The notes below the pieces were generated by a model that saw only the letters and a program-made list of their open reading frames with translations, searched no databases and was not told where the DNA came from. DNA of 64,000 nt from positions 1-64,000 of the forward strand of contig CAXXKP010000001.1 in the NCBI GenBank assembly GCA_963663665.2. The letters run 5' to 3'. Positions 54,365-63,296 of the stretch are shown here, one piece after another. This DNA comes from SABI01 sp963663665 (GTDB lineage: Bacteria; Spirochaetota; Spirochaetia; Sphaerochaetales; Sphaerochaetaceae). The translations under genes and the position numbers were made by a program. Within the stretch, counting starts at the first letter, position 1, and each line of letters starts with the position of its first letter.

Positions 54365-55619
54365 TAATCGATGGAACAGTCACACAACCGTCGGGGAGGA
54401 AGATTACCAATGCATCTTCACCTGCTTTTTCAATGGCCTTATCCAAAGCACTCTGAAGAGAGTTCGTTGGAGTGATGAAAATCTGTTCAAGCATTGAACC
54501 CGGGAGCTCCGTGAGAGCCACAACTTCGGCATTCAAGAAAACTTCAGCCATCTTTCCTGCTTTATGATACCCGAGCTTGTAGACACCCCGTATCCTCTCA
54601 AGGACCTCTGCCGGTGTCGCACAGGAGGAGAGGAGGTCCATAAACGCTTCCTCTCCAAGACCTTCCCGACAAGCAGCAACAAGGATCAGCGTTCCTCCCG
54701 GTTTCAAAATCAGCTTTGCATTGTCAATTGCCTTCTGGGCTTGATAAAGATCTACATCCATAGGATACTTTGCCACCGTCACAACGATATCGGCTTTTTG
54801 GATCACTTTCGGCACGAAGATTTCTTTTGCTGACTCGATGGCGGCATAGAATGCCTCGTGAATGTCTCCAGATGTCACGTTATAAATTCCATGATATTTG
54901 TCAAGCACTGTCATGATTGAGAAGATGGGCTTGTTGATCAACTTCAGAGCATCAATCATATCTTCGTGGACAGGATTCCCTTTGAGTGCAAGAGACTTGG
55001 CTCTCACATCAAGGGCTAGCTTATGATTCTGCTCTATCGTCCTGTAAGAGGCGATCCCTGGAAGTATTCCTTTCCGACCTCCGGTATATCCTGCAAAATA
55101 ATGGGGTTCAACCGAGCCTATTACAAGGATTTTGTCCGCATCAACTGCTAGTCTATTTACTTCTAAAGATGTGCCGTTCTTCGACTCCCCAAGATAGACC
55201 ATCTGATTCTCATCACGTGCATCATGCACATATATACGATTTTTAAAACGCTCATAATGGTCGCCGAAGATGAACCTATATTCTTCATCGGTGGGACCCC
55301 GGTGAACGCCGGTCGCAACAATGAATGAGGCATCGACCAAATCAAGCATATCAGCGATTGCATCGAGGACATATCGTGTCGGTGTCGGGCGTGTCCCGTC
55401 GTTCACAATTACAAGAAAGGATTTCCCTTTCTCTATAAAGTGATTGAATGTGAGATCTCCTTCAGATTGTCTCAAAGATCTCTCCACTAGTGTTTTTGGA
55501 GAATCCTTGCTTGTTCTGTCATTTGGTTCCAAAACAGCGAGGAGATTTCGCTGCAACAATTCAATGGAGATTGTGCTCCCGTTATAATACACATCTACCG
55601 TACTACGTTTGTTTTTCAT
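54348..55619 (-). CDS. larA: LarA family nickel-dependent racemase/epimerase
   Basis: 423 residues. VATGVHRGPTDEE contains the first catalytic His; VEPHYFAGYTGGRKGILPG holds the second His and, 10 residues on, the Lys that forms the thioamide to the nickel pincer cofactor, and IEQNH, 16 residues further, the nickel-binding His. This spacing equals His174, Lys184 and His200 of Lactobacillus LarA. The family interconverts epimers of 2-hydroxy acids, including sugar acids. Cofactor genes larB, larC and larE are not in the window. Operon mates are dehydrogenases. Confidence 0.85.
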   Translation of the reverse strand: MKNKRSTVDVYYNGSTISIELLQRNLLAVLEPNDRTSKDSPKTLVERSLRQSEGDLTFNHFIEKGKSFLVIVNDGTRPTPTRYVLDAIADMLDLVDASFIVATGVHRGPTDEEYRFIFGDHYERFKNRIYVHDARDENQMVYLGESKNGTSLEVNRLAVDADKILVIGSVEPHYFAGYTGGRKGILPGIASYRTIEQNHKLALDVRAKSLALKGNPVHEDMIDALKLINKPIFSIMTVLDKYHGIYNVTSGDIHEAFYAAIESAKEIFVPKVIQKADIVVTVAKYPMDVDLYQAQKAIDNAKLILKPGGTLILVAACREGLGEEAFMDLLSSCATPAEVLERIRGVYKLGYHKAGKMAEVFLNAEVVALTELPGSMLEQIFITPTNSLQSALDKAIEKAGEDALVIFLPDGCVTVPSITNEKG

Positions 55620-55725
55620 CTTCCTACTTCGGTTCTATAAAAAGAGAGTCTCTTTGCCTTCCTAGGACTCTCCAGTCTGATTCCTTAAATTTCATTTATA
55701 TTAGCGCCTAATGAATTCAATTAGC

Positions 55726-56748
55726 TCAGGACAAGCAGTCCACCACAATCTTGACTGTCACCATTGCAGGGTCACTAAGGTATTCAAACACCTTATCCGA
55801 TTCTGCCAGAGGTACAATCTGTGTTACTGCTTTCTCTAGGTCATCTTGAATACTCTTGGCGAACGCTGCCGCCTGTCTGAATTCATCCATTGTGTGGCCT
55901 CTTGAACCAATGATCTGCTGTTCTTTGAAATTAATGTCACGTAGGTCAACCTGATGGGGCTGCTTGTGCACGCCGGTCTGACAGATTGTTCCACCAATTC
56001 TACAGACTTTACTCATCTCGAGAGAACCCATTTCCGTTCCACTGCATTCGAATACATAATCAGTTCCAACCCCGTTTGTCGTGGAGTTGACGTATTCAGT
56101 AAGCGATTGCTCAGTGATATTGACCGTTTCAAAGCCAAACTCCTTACAGAGACTCAATCTTCCTTCATTCATGTCAGATATAATTATTCTCGAGGCACTG
56201 GCATATTTAAGCATGATAGCGACCATTAGGCCAATCGGTCCTGCACCCATAACAGCTACAGTACTAAGTGATTTGAATCCTGCCTGATGGAGGCTTCTAA
56301 CGGCTACCGCCAATGGTTCTATAATCGAGGCTGCCTTATTAGAGAGGGATTGGTCAAGCTTTACGAGATTCTCGGTATCGCACACCACGTATTCCGCAAC
56401 ACCTCCGTCGAGATCTATGCCCGTAATCTTAAGATTCTTGCAGACATGAGGAATGCCTAACTTACAGAAATAGCACTCCTTACACGGGATATTCGGCCAA
56501 CCGGCGACTCTATCCCCAACTTTAAAACCTTTTAGTTCTCCCTCAATTTCATCGATTACTCCTATGAATTCGTGCCCGAGAATGAGGGGAGCTTTTGCTC
56601 TCGGATGCTTTCCGGCAAAGATACCGATATCTGATCCGCAGATTCCACAATAGGTAACCTTCACCAGGGTTTTCCCAGGAGATACCTTCGGGCTCGAAAC
56701 TTCTCTGACTTCTGCTTTGCCCGGTTCAGTCCATACAAGTGCTTTCAT
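55726..56748 (-). CDS. Zinc-dependent medium-chain dehydrogenase 1
   Basis: 340 residues; AAGGAG before ATG 56748. CGICGSDIGIFAG (catalytic Cys), GHEFIGVI and four structural-zinc cysteines in CKECYFCKLGIPHVC; VAVMGAGPIGLMVAIML is the NAD fold. Closest in style to L-threonine/sorbitol-type dehydrogenases. It would oxidise a hydroxyl of a polyol or sugar acid. Paralogue of the gene at 57635-58663, two genes upstream in the same operon. Confidence 0.88.
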   Translation of the reverse strand: MKALVWTEPGKAEVREVSSPKVSPGKTLVKVTYCGICGSDIGIFAGKHPRAKAPLILGHEFIGVIDEIEGELKGFKVGDRVAGWPNIPCKECYFCKLGIPHVCKNLKITGIDLDGGVAEYVVCDTENLVKLDQSLSNKAASIIEPLAVAVRSLHQAGFKSLSTVAVMGAGPIGLMVAIMLKYASASRIIISDMNEGRLSLCKEFGFETVNITEQSLTEYVNSTTNGVGTDYVFECSGTEMGSLEMSKVCRIGGTICQTGVHKQPHQVDLRDINFKEQQIIGSRGHTMDEFRQAAAFAKSIQDDLEKAVTQIVPLAESDKVFEYLSDPAMVTVKIVVDCLS

Positions 56749-56865
56749 ACTTTACTCCTTTTCAATTCGATCCTGTGAAAGGTTCCTTTTATTCTCTTAA
56801 TAAACATAATCTGTAGTCTTCATACTCAGAAAAAACTCTAATCCTATGGTTTCTTACCTCTTTGA

Positions 56866-57630
56866 TCAGAGGGAGGAGGTGAATCCACCATCTACGTAGA
56901 CAATCTGCCCAGTGACGAAATTGCTCGCTCCACTTGTCAGGAAGACAGAAGTACCCACGAGTTCTTCTACTTCGCCCCAACGTGCTGCAGGAGTACTACT
57001 CTTCACCCAAGTGTCGAATTTCTCATTCTGCTGTAGAACCTTTGTGAGTGGGGTGTTAAAATAACCGGGGCCAATACCATTCGCTTGAATATTGTGAGGG
57101 CCTAGTTCAACGGCTAGAGCCTTGGTAAACAATGCCATTCCTCCCTTGCTTGAGGCATACGGGGTGTTATCAGTTCGTGCGACCAAGCTCATTAAGGAAC
57201 ACGTATTAAGAATCTTCCCTGATTTTCTCTCAATCATCGAAGGAACCACTGCACGGGTAACAAGGAATGCCCCGTCTAAATTAACGGCGAGAACACTTTT
57301 CCATTCCTCATATGAAAGGTCATAGACCTTTTTTCTTACTGTGATACCTGCATTGTTGACAAGAATATCAATCGGGGCGATTGTGCTATGAATATAATTA
57401 ATTGCTTCGATAACGCCCTGCTCGTCGGTAACGTCGAAACTCACTCCATGAACCTTTAGGCCCTCGCTTGAAAGTCTATGAACTGCTTCATCAAGCTTAT
57501 CCTTCATTCGCCCATTCAATATGACAGAGGCTCCTGCCTCAGCGAGGCCTTTCGCAATAGCATATCCAATCCCTTGCGTCGATCCGGTGACCAATGCGAA
57601 CTTTCCTTCAAGTGAAAACAATTTACTCAT
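56866..57630 (-). CDS. Short-chain dehydrogenase/reductase
   Basis: 254 residues; AGGAG before ATG 57630. Cofactor motif ALVTGSTQGIGYAIAKGL, NNAGIT, catalytic Ser in LNTCSLMSLV, YASSKGGMALF (YxxxK), and a C-terminal QIVYVDGGFTSS. Resembles gluconate 5-dehydrogenase/FabG-type SDRs. Lies between the two zinc dehydrogenases, so the operon supplies three oxidoreductases for one pathway. Confidence 0.9.
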   Translation of the reverse strand: MSKLFSLEGKFALVTGSTQGIGYAIAKGLAEAGASVILNGRMKDKLDEAVHRLSSEGLKVHGVSFDVTDEQGVIEAINYIHSTIAPIDILVNNAGITVRKKVYDLSYEEWKSVLAVNLDGAFLVTRAVVPSMIERKSGKILNTCSLMSLVARTDNTPYASSKGGMALFTKALAVELGPHNIQANGIGPGYFNTPLTKVLQQNEKFDTWVKSSTPAARWGEVEELVGTSVFLTSGASNFVTGQIVYVDGGFTSSL

Positions 57631-57634
57631 GAAT

Positions 57635-58663
57635 TTATTCTCCTATACAAAATGTAAATCTTAATCCTCCGACTCCTTTCTTTGCTGCCTCAAAGGCAGC
57701 AGAGAATTGATCGAGAGGAAAAAGAGTCGGAAGTATTTTTTCGAACACTTCCTTATGTGATTTTAGAAAATTTATTGCCCGTTCAAAATCATAAGCCTCG
57801 TACACCCTCACTCCGATGAGAGAGAGCTCCTTGAAGGTCAAGTCGACGATATTCATTTTCATGAGATCCTTCGGCATTGCGACCTGAACGAGGGTTCCGC
57901 GTGGACGGAGGGTCTTCGATGCTGTAAGAATAGCTGACTGACTGCCAGCAACTTCAAAGGTGATATCTGCTCCACGGTTCTGTGTCATTCCTTGTAATAT
58001 CTCTATAACATCCTCTTCGACTGGGTTCACCGTTGTAAAGCCGAGCCTTTTGGCGATGGCTCTTCGTGACGGTTCAGGTTCGCTAATAAGTATAGGCCTA
58101 GTGGTAAGTTCCTGTGCTATAAGAGCGATCAGCATACCGATAGGACCTCCACCAATAATACATAAAAAATCGTCGAATTTCACTTTCGACCGGCGCACTG
58201 CATGAACTGCAACAGCGAGCGGTTCGATGAACGCAGAAACATCTACTGAAAGGTCTTTTGGGATTTTCCACAGGTTTTTTACGTCGACACACAAATATTC
58301 TGCCATTCCACCCGCAATATCTATTCCGTACAATTTCAAATTACTACAAACATGTGGAAAACCGCTTCTACAGGCTACACATGTACCACAGCTAACAATC
58401 GGTTCAACGGTTACGAGGTCCCCTTCGATGATTGACCCATCTGTTGCTAAAGCAGGGACAAGCTGTTCTACGCGGGCTACAATTTCATGCCCCATAATAA
58501 GTCCAGTCTGGGCTCTCGGGTGCTTTCCTTCTATAATCGAAAGATCTGAACCACAGATGCTTGCCCGCAGCACCTTCAGCAAAGCTTGGCCTTTTGAAGG
58601 AACCGGCTTTTTTATTTCTTCGAGTGATGCATTCGTATTCCCGTTATACACTAACGCTTTCAT
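57635..58663 (-). CDS. Zinc-dependent medium-chain dehydrogenase 2
   Basis: 342 residues from ATG 58663 (AAGGAAG upstream; the frame extends to 58690). ASICGSDLSIIEGKHPRAQ, GHEIVARVE, four cysteines in CGTCVACRSGFPHVC and LCIIGGGPIGMLIALI. It shares the KHPRA and GxPHVC-NLK-YGID blocks with dehydrogenase 1, pointing to a duplication with divergence. Probably acts on a related hydroxyl or the epimer. Confidence 0.88.
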   Translation of the reverse strand: MKALVYNGNTNASLEEIKKPVPSKGQALLKVLRASICGSDLSIIEGKHPRAQTGLIMGHEIVARVEQLVPALATDGSIIEGDLVTVEPIVSCGTCVACRSGFPHVCSNLKLYGIDIAGGMAEYLCVDVKNLWKIPKDLSVDVSAFIEPLAVAVHAVRRSKVKFDDFLCIIGGGPIGMLIALIAQELTTRPILISEPEPSRRAIAKRLGFTTVNPVEEDVIEILQGMTQNRGADITFEVAGSQSAILTASKTLRPRGTLVQVAMPKDLMKMNIVDLTFKELSLIGVRVYEAYDFERAINFLKSHKEVFEKILPTLFPLDQFSAAFEAAKKGVGGLRFTFCIGE

Positions 58664-58826
58664 ATCATTCTTCCTTTTATGCTGCATCACAAAAACCCAA
58701 TAGAGACTTCCAATAACTCAACAATATCATTCATGATGGTTATTAATGTTGAAGAAAAATTGAATTTTAGGAGCAAAACTCCTCGTTTACATAGTTGAAT
58801 TAGAAACTGTAGGGTATATGAAGCCG

Positions 58827-59492
58827 TCAGCCCCCCATAACCTTATTCAGAGTGCTACACAAATGCTTTTCGATGATTTTTCTCGCTTTCTCGGGATCGT
58901 GTTCAATAATGGAATTAAGCATACCATGATGGTCTGCCATGCTCTCTTCAAGTGATCCCTGGACATACCCAGCCTTAGTAAAAACACGTAGTTGTAAATC
59001 AGAAAGATAGCTGTAGAAGATGATGAGAATTTTGTTTCCGGTTGATTCGATGATGAGTTTGTGAAGTTCATAGTCGAGAACATTGTAAGCATCGATATCT
59101 TTCTTCTCTCCGACAGAATCTAGAGTATCTATGAGTTGTGCAAATCTTGCAACGAACTCATCTTTTGGTTCTGAAGCCAGATCAAAAAGGGCATGCGACT
59201 CGACAACTAGCCGTATCTTTGTAAGATCAATCATCAGATCCTTCTGATCCTGAACCTTGAAAATAAGCGAGCCCATCAGCGATTCCATAAAAAAATCGAG
59301 ATTGTTCGATTTTACAAAAACCCCCTTCCCGGCCCTAGTCTCCAACATCCCCCTTGATTCAAGAACTTTGATGGCTTCTCTTATCGAACGGGTCCCCACC
59401 TCAAGGTCATGAGATAGTTCAGCTTGAGAAGGCAATTTGTCACCAGGCTGAAGATTGTTTTCTTTTATTATATTTTCTAGAGCTAAGGTCAC
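58827..59492 (-). CDS. GntR/FadR family regulator, start uncertain
   Basis: 221 residues from GTG 59492. Winged helix: DKLPSQAELSHDLEVGTRSI, REAIKVLESRGMLETRAGKG; C-terminal all-helical FadR/FCD effector domain with metal-type histidines (YELHKLIIEST, DHHGMLNSI). The GTG start has no ribosome site and cuts into helix 1. The frame stays open to 59549 and would add TINKITPLKKLKRSDE-like residues. AAGGAG at 59551-59546 is 8 bases from an in-frame ATC at 59537, which may be the true, non-standard start. It is encoded just upstream of the dehydrogenase operon, its likely target. Confidence 0.8.
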   Translation of the reverse strand: MTLALENIIKENNLQPGDKLPSQAELSHDLEVGTRSIREAIKVLESRGMLETRAGKGVFVKSNNLDFFMESLMGSLIFKVQDQKDLMIDLTKIRLVVESHALFDLASEPKDEFVARFAQLIDTLDSVGEKKDIDAYNVLDYELHKLIIESTGNKILIIFYSYLSDLQLRVFTKAGYVQGSLEESMADHHGMLNSIIEHDPEKARKIIEKHLCSTLNKVMGG

Positions 59493-59709
59493 TTCGTCAG
59501 AGCGTTTGAGTTTTTTTAGGGGGGTTATCTTGTTGATAGTATTATCTCCTTAGGATATGTGTGATTCTCATGTAGTCATACACCCTACTTCTATTCTATC
59601 CACTATTATCATTTAGTCAAGAAAAATCAATCAGAGTTGACTTGTGTCATGCAGTATATTTAATACAATAAGCTCTATTTAGTTAATTGATATAGGACAA
59701 TATTTGAAA

Positions 59710-59739
59710 TTGACAATGACAACCTCTATAAGATATACT
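59710..59739 (+). promoter_or_regulatory. Predicted promoter of the fsa-like gene
   Basis: TTGACA (59710-59715), 18 bp, TATACT (59734-59739). It implies a leader of about 178 bases before ATG 59924. Confidence 0.65.
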
Positions 59740-59785
59740 ACTAATGGTAGATTTATCAGACCTTTTAAATACCAATTTTTATGAC

Positions 59786-59840
59786 CGAACGATGGATACA
59801 AAGTTCTATTATCAGAACATATGCTCAGAATCACCGTTCG
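59786..59840 (+). promoter_or_regulatory. Structured leader upstream of the fsa-like gene
   Basis: CGAACGATG (59786-59794) can pair with CACCGTTCG (59832-59840), 8 of 9; inside lies a second stem, GTTCT (59803-59807) with AGAAC (59814-59818). No U-run follows. Could be a regulatory RNA element or a protein-binding site. Confidence 0.35.
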
Positions 59841-59923
59841 CTTGATAAAAAGGAAATTCAAAGTAATGTGATCTCTACACACAAGATTTAATTAACAAAA
59901 TGGTAACCTGATGGAGGGATACG

Positions 59924-60592
59924 ATGGAATTTTTTTTGAACTCATGTAATCTCGAAGAGATTAAGGAAATTTACGACTGGGGAATCCTCGACGGGGTTAC
60001 AATGAACCCTACTATGCTTTCTGCACTAAAAGGGGATTTCAAGACCAACTTCAAAAATATCTGCGATGCTGTACCTGTAAAGGTATTTGCTCAGGTGGTA
60101 GCACCAGATGCGAAAACAATGTTTGAAGAAGCTAAGATCATCAACTCACTTGGAGACAATGTTGTAGTCAAGGTTCAAACTAGTATAGAGGGGCTGAAGG
60201 CAGTTAAAATGATTAAGCAAACTACAGATATTGAAGTGTGCTCTACGGCTATTCACTCAGTTATCGAGGCAATAGCCGCCGCTAAGGCTGGAGCTGATCA
60301 CGTAGCAATCTTTCTTGGACTTCTTGGTGAAGCAGATGAAAGACCAGTAACTGACTTGATGGCCGGAGTAATTAACTCCTTCCAAGAAGCTGAATTCAGT
60401 ACGAAAATTATGACAGCAGGCCGCTCTCTACAGCAAATCACAGAAGGCTTCTCCATGGGAGCCCATGAAATGACAGCATCCTATAAGCTGTGGAAACTTA
60501 TCATGTCTAACTACTTTACCCTCGACAGATGGGCTGTTTTCCAAAAAGACTGGAAAAATGCTTTTGGTGACCGGAATTGGATATCCGGGTAG
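59924..60592 (+). CDS. fsa: Fructose-6-phosphate aldolase/transaldolase-like protein
   Basis: 222 residues; GGAGGG before ATG 59924. GVTMNPTMLS, the Schiff-base lysine in VVVKVQTSIEGLKAVK, CSTAIHSVIEAIAAAKAGA, and ITEGFSMGAHEMTAS follow the FSA/TalC pattern. Canonical members have VKIPVT and GVTTNPS, so changes at VKVQ and NPT suggest another donor or acceptor. Family members catalyse reversible aldol reactions with dihydroxyacetone or sugar phosphates, which fits a DhaK/DhaL-containing island. Confidence 0.82.
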   Translation: MEFFLNSCNLEEIKEIYDWGILDGVTMNPTMLSALKGDFKTNFKNICDAVPVKVFAQVVAPDAKTMFEEAKIINSLGDNVVVKVQTSIEGLKAVKMIKQTTDIEVCSTAIHSVIEAIAAAKAGADHVAIFLGLLGEADERPVTDLMAGVINSFQEAEFSTKIMTAGRSLQQITEGFSMGAHEMTASYKLWKLIMSNYFTLDRWAVFQKDWKNAFGDRNWISG

Positions 60593-60603
60593 CCTATTGG
60601 GAC

Positions 60604-60632
60604 TTGATTCTTACAGCAATATCTGGTACGAA
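60604..60632 (+). promoter_or_regulatory. Possible leaderless promoter of the second GntR regulator
   Basis: TTGATT (60604-60609), 17 bp, TACGAA (60627-60632), 7 bases before ATG 60639. The -10 is weak. Confidence 0.35.
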
Positions 60633-60638
60633 CAATCA

Positions 60639-61370
60639 ATGGCAGAAAAAAATGGTAAATTTGTAAAACTTAAGAAAAAAAAGGTCTTCGAAGATATCGC
60701 AGACCATATTAGGGAAATGGTTGAATCGAGAGAACTTTCTCCAGGTGATCAACTCCCTCCTGAACGCGAACTCGCTATAACTCTCGGAGTGAGCAGAACT
60801 TCACTACGCGAGGCGATTCGTGCACTTGAAATGATTGGTGAGGTAGAGACGAAAGTCGGGGTAAACGGCGGCACTTTTATCCGTGAAGTTTCTCTTGACC
60901 ATGCTATGAACATCGTTCAGTCAATGTTCAACCGCACCAATCAAGTTCTTACTGACATCGTTGAAGTTCGTCTTATTTTGGAGACTAAGTCTGCGTACTA
61001 TGCCGCAAAACGCCGAACAGATGAAGACCTAAAAGATCTATTTGAAGTAATAGACGAAATGGAAAAAGATATTAAGAATGGTGGATTCGGCATGAAGGCC
61101 GACCATAAATATCACCTTACCGTCGCCAAAGCGTCAGAAAATAAGTTTCTTTTTAGTTTGTCTCAATTACTCGAAGATATGATTGAACAAACACGCCTAA
61201 ACACTCTTTCTGAGAAAGGAGTTCCCGAAGAAGCACTGGAAGATCACAGGAAAATAACAGAGGCAATCAAGAATAAGAACGCCACACTTGCTGAAGTATT
61301 TATGCGCTCTCATCTCATGAAAGCATACAATATGAGCAAGAAGATGCAGTTGCAACAAGAGCAGAAATAA
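60639..61370 (+). CDS. GntR/FadR family transcriptional regulator
   Basis: 243 residues from ATG 60639; an in-frame longer reading starts at 60558 inside the fsa-like gene. Winged helix: VFEDIADHIREMVESRELSP, GDQLPPERELAITLGVSRTS, LREAIRALEMIGEVETKVG. FCD domain with DIVEVRLILETKSAYYA and DHKYHLTVAKASENKFLF (His ligands). No Shine-Dalgarno sequence. It sits between the fsa-like gene and the convergent SDR/2-hydroxyacid dehydrogenase/TRAP operon. Confidence 0.85.
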   Translation: MAEKNGKFVKLKKKKVFEDIADHIREMVESRELSPGDQLPPERELAITLGVSRTSLREAIRALEMIGEVETKVGVNGGTFIREVSLDHAMNIVQSMFNRTNQVLTDIVEVRLILETKSAYYAAKRRTDEDLKDLFEVIDEMEKDIKNGGFGMKADHKYHLTVAKASENKFLFSLSQLLEDMIEQTRLNTLSEKGVPEEALEDHRKITEAIKNKNATLAEVFMRSHLMKAYNMSKKMQLQQEQK

Positions 61371-61411
61371 CCCTATACCTGCTCTCATTCCAAGAAACCT
61401 ATAAGAAAATG

Positions 61412-62173
61412 CTAACAAGCGGTCATTCCACCATCAATTACAAGTTCTGCACCGGTAATAAAGGAAGCCTCATCAGAGGCGAGAAACAACACCCCTAAAG
61501 CAATTTCCACAGGCTCTGCAAAACGTGCCATTGGGGTCTGTCCAAGTCGACTCGCTCTAATAATAGGATCGTTGTGAATATCCTTGGTCATTGGGGTATT
61601 GGTAAACCCGGGATAAACTCCATTGATTCGAATATTATCCTTTGCATACTGAACCGCTGCAGTCCTCGTAAGGGAACGGGCAGCTCCTTTAGAGGCTGCA
61701 TAGGAAGTGGCAAACTCTGGTCCGACAAGACCATAAATTGACACCACATTGACAATTGACCCGTAGCCAGCTTTCCGCATTCCCGGTATTACATGCTTCA
61801 TCCCAAGAAATACGCCTGTCGCATTGATATCCATTACCTTATGCCAGGCGTCATTATCAGTATCTGCCACTTTTGGTCGCACAAGAGGTCCACCTACCCC
61901 AAAACAGTTCGCAAGAATCTCGAAGCCTAGGGGTTGCTCTTTGATTACAGTAATCCACTCAGCCTCATTCGCAACATCAAGATGACGATAAATCACCTCA
62001 GTATCAAAAGCAAAATTTAATTCCTGTGCAAGAATTTCCCCAGCTTCATCGTTTATATCGGTAATATAAAGTTCTGCAGCCTTTTCCTTGCAGACCAGTC
62101 TACACACGGCTTCTCCGATTCCCGTCGCGCCTCCTGCCACACATACCCGTTTCCCCTTAAGACGACCACTCAT
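61412..62173 (-). CDS. Short-chain dehydrogenase/reductase
   Basis: 253 residues from ATG 62173, GGAGGAAG upstream (frame open to 62224). CVAGGATGIGEAVCRLV, NCFGVGG in place of the usual NNAG, VNVVSIYGLVG, YAASKGAARSL and ELVIDGGMTAC. NAD(P)-dependent oxidoreductase of the 3-oxoacyl/sugar-alcohol type. Operon with the 2-hydroxyacid dehydrogenase and TRAP permease, so it should act on the imported acid. The altered NNAG motif is unusual but conservative. Confidence 0.87.
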   Translation of the reverse strand: MSGRLKGKRVCVAGGATGIGEAVCRLVCKEKAAELYITDINDEAGEILAQELNFAFDTEVIYRHLDVANEAEWITVIKEQPLGFEILANCFGVGGPLVRPKVADTDNDAWHKVMDINATGVFLGMKHVIPGMRKAGYGSIVNVVSIYGLVGPEFATSYAASKGAARSLTRTAAVQYAKDNIRINGVYPGFTNTPMTKDIHNDPIIRASRLGQTPMARFAEPVEIALGVLFLASDEASFITGAELVIDGGMTAC

Positions 62174-62303
62174 ACTACTTCCTCCAAATATTATTATACC
62201 AAAAAAATCGTTCCCATGAACCATCTTAATCTAGAAAGGATAGCTCACAAGAACAACCGATGAAGCTGACTTAAATCAGTCAATTTATTTAAGCGAATGC
62301 TTC

Positions 62304-63275
62304 CTATTTCTTCAATCTCACAGGAAACGGATTTCCCTTTCCCTCTATGACTGAGACAATGTTATCAATCGACATATTTGTCATGTTGAAGGAGGCCTCA
62401 AGTGTTCCTGCTCCGATATGAGGAGTCACCAAGAACCGGTCGTCATCAAGCATCCTAGATGCTGTGGGAGGTTCGAATTCGAATACATCTACCGCTGCTC
62501 GGGCGACTTTGCCTTCCTGTACTGCTTGGTAGAGATCGTTCTCATCCACAACACCGCCACGTGCAATGTTGACGAGAAACAGTCCGTCCTTCGCTATGTT
62601 CAACAATCTTGTATCGACGATGTGATTTGTCTCTTCGGTGAGAGGAAGATGAACTGAAACATAGTCAGCCTGTGTGAAAATCTCTTCAAGTGAAGCATAC
62701 CGTACTCCAAGCCAATCAGCTGATGCCTGATCCTGAAATACATCATAAACTAAGGTATTTGTCTGAAAAGGCTGTAAGTATTCTGCCACCTTCCGTCCGA
62801 TATTTCCAAAGCCAAGGATTCCAACTGTCTTCTTGGCTAGTTCAGTGCCAACATAGACTTTGAAAGTCTTGTTTCTCAATTCATTGCATAAGTTCTGTAC
62901 ATTGCGAGAAATATTTAAAAGAAGACCTAGCGTCGCTTCCGCAACAGCATTGCTATTGGATCCAGGACAATTGGCAATCTCAACACCTCTCTCTTCAGCG
63001 GCAGAAATATCAATATTATCAGTTCCAACCCCGAACTTAGTCACACATTTGAGAAGTGGAGCCGAATCAAAAATTCTATGAGTCACCTTCTCAAGACCTA
63101 CAATATAACCACTGCAATTAGCAATCTCTCTACAGATTGTATCTTCGTCTACAGGATTCTCGCTGTAGATCGCTTTCACCTCGTACCCGACCTTTGCAAA
63201 AGTTTCTACCATATAATCATGGATGATATCCTTTAAATTTGGTTGCAACGTCACTAAAATAGTATGTACACTCAT
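62304..63275 (-). CDS. D-2-hydroxyacid dehydrogenase (SerA/GhrB-like)
   Basis: 323 residues. Substrate domain CVTKFGVGTDNIDISAAEER, NAD fold VGILGFGNIGRKVAEYL, catalytic Arg in VNIARGGVVDENDL, Glu in VDVFEFEPP and His in TPHIGAGTLEAS. It reduces or oxidises a 2-hydroxy/2-keto acid. Without an ACT domain it is not a regulated SerA. Its neighbour TRAP permease suggests a role on an imported hydroxy acid. The AGGAG is about 12 bases from ATG 63275, rather far. Confidence 0.88.
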   Translation of the reverse strand: MSVHTILVTLQPNLKDIIHDYMVETFAKVGYEVKAIYSENPVDEDTICREIANCSGYIVGLEKVTHRIFDSAPLLKCVTKFGVGTDNIDISAAEERGVEIANCPGSNSNAVAEATLGLLLNISRNVQNLCNELRNKTFKVYVGTELAKKTVGILGFGNIGRKVAEYLQPFQTNTLVYDVFQDQASADWLGVRYASLEEIFTQADYVSVHLPLTEETNHIVDTRLLNIAKDGLFLVNIARGGVVDENDLYQAVQEGKVARAAVDVFEFEPPTASRMLDDDRFLVTPHIGAGTLEASFNMTNMSIDNIVSVIEGKGNPFPVRLKK

Positions 63276-63296
63276 ATATGTTATTTTCTCCTAATA

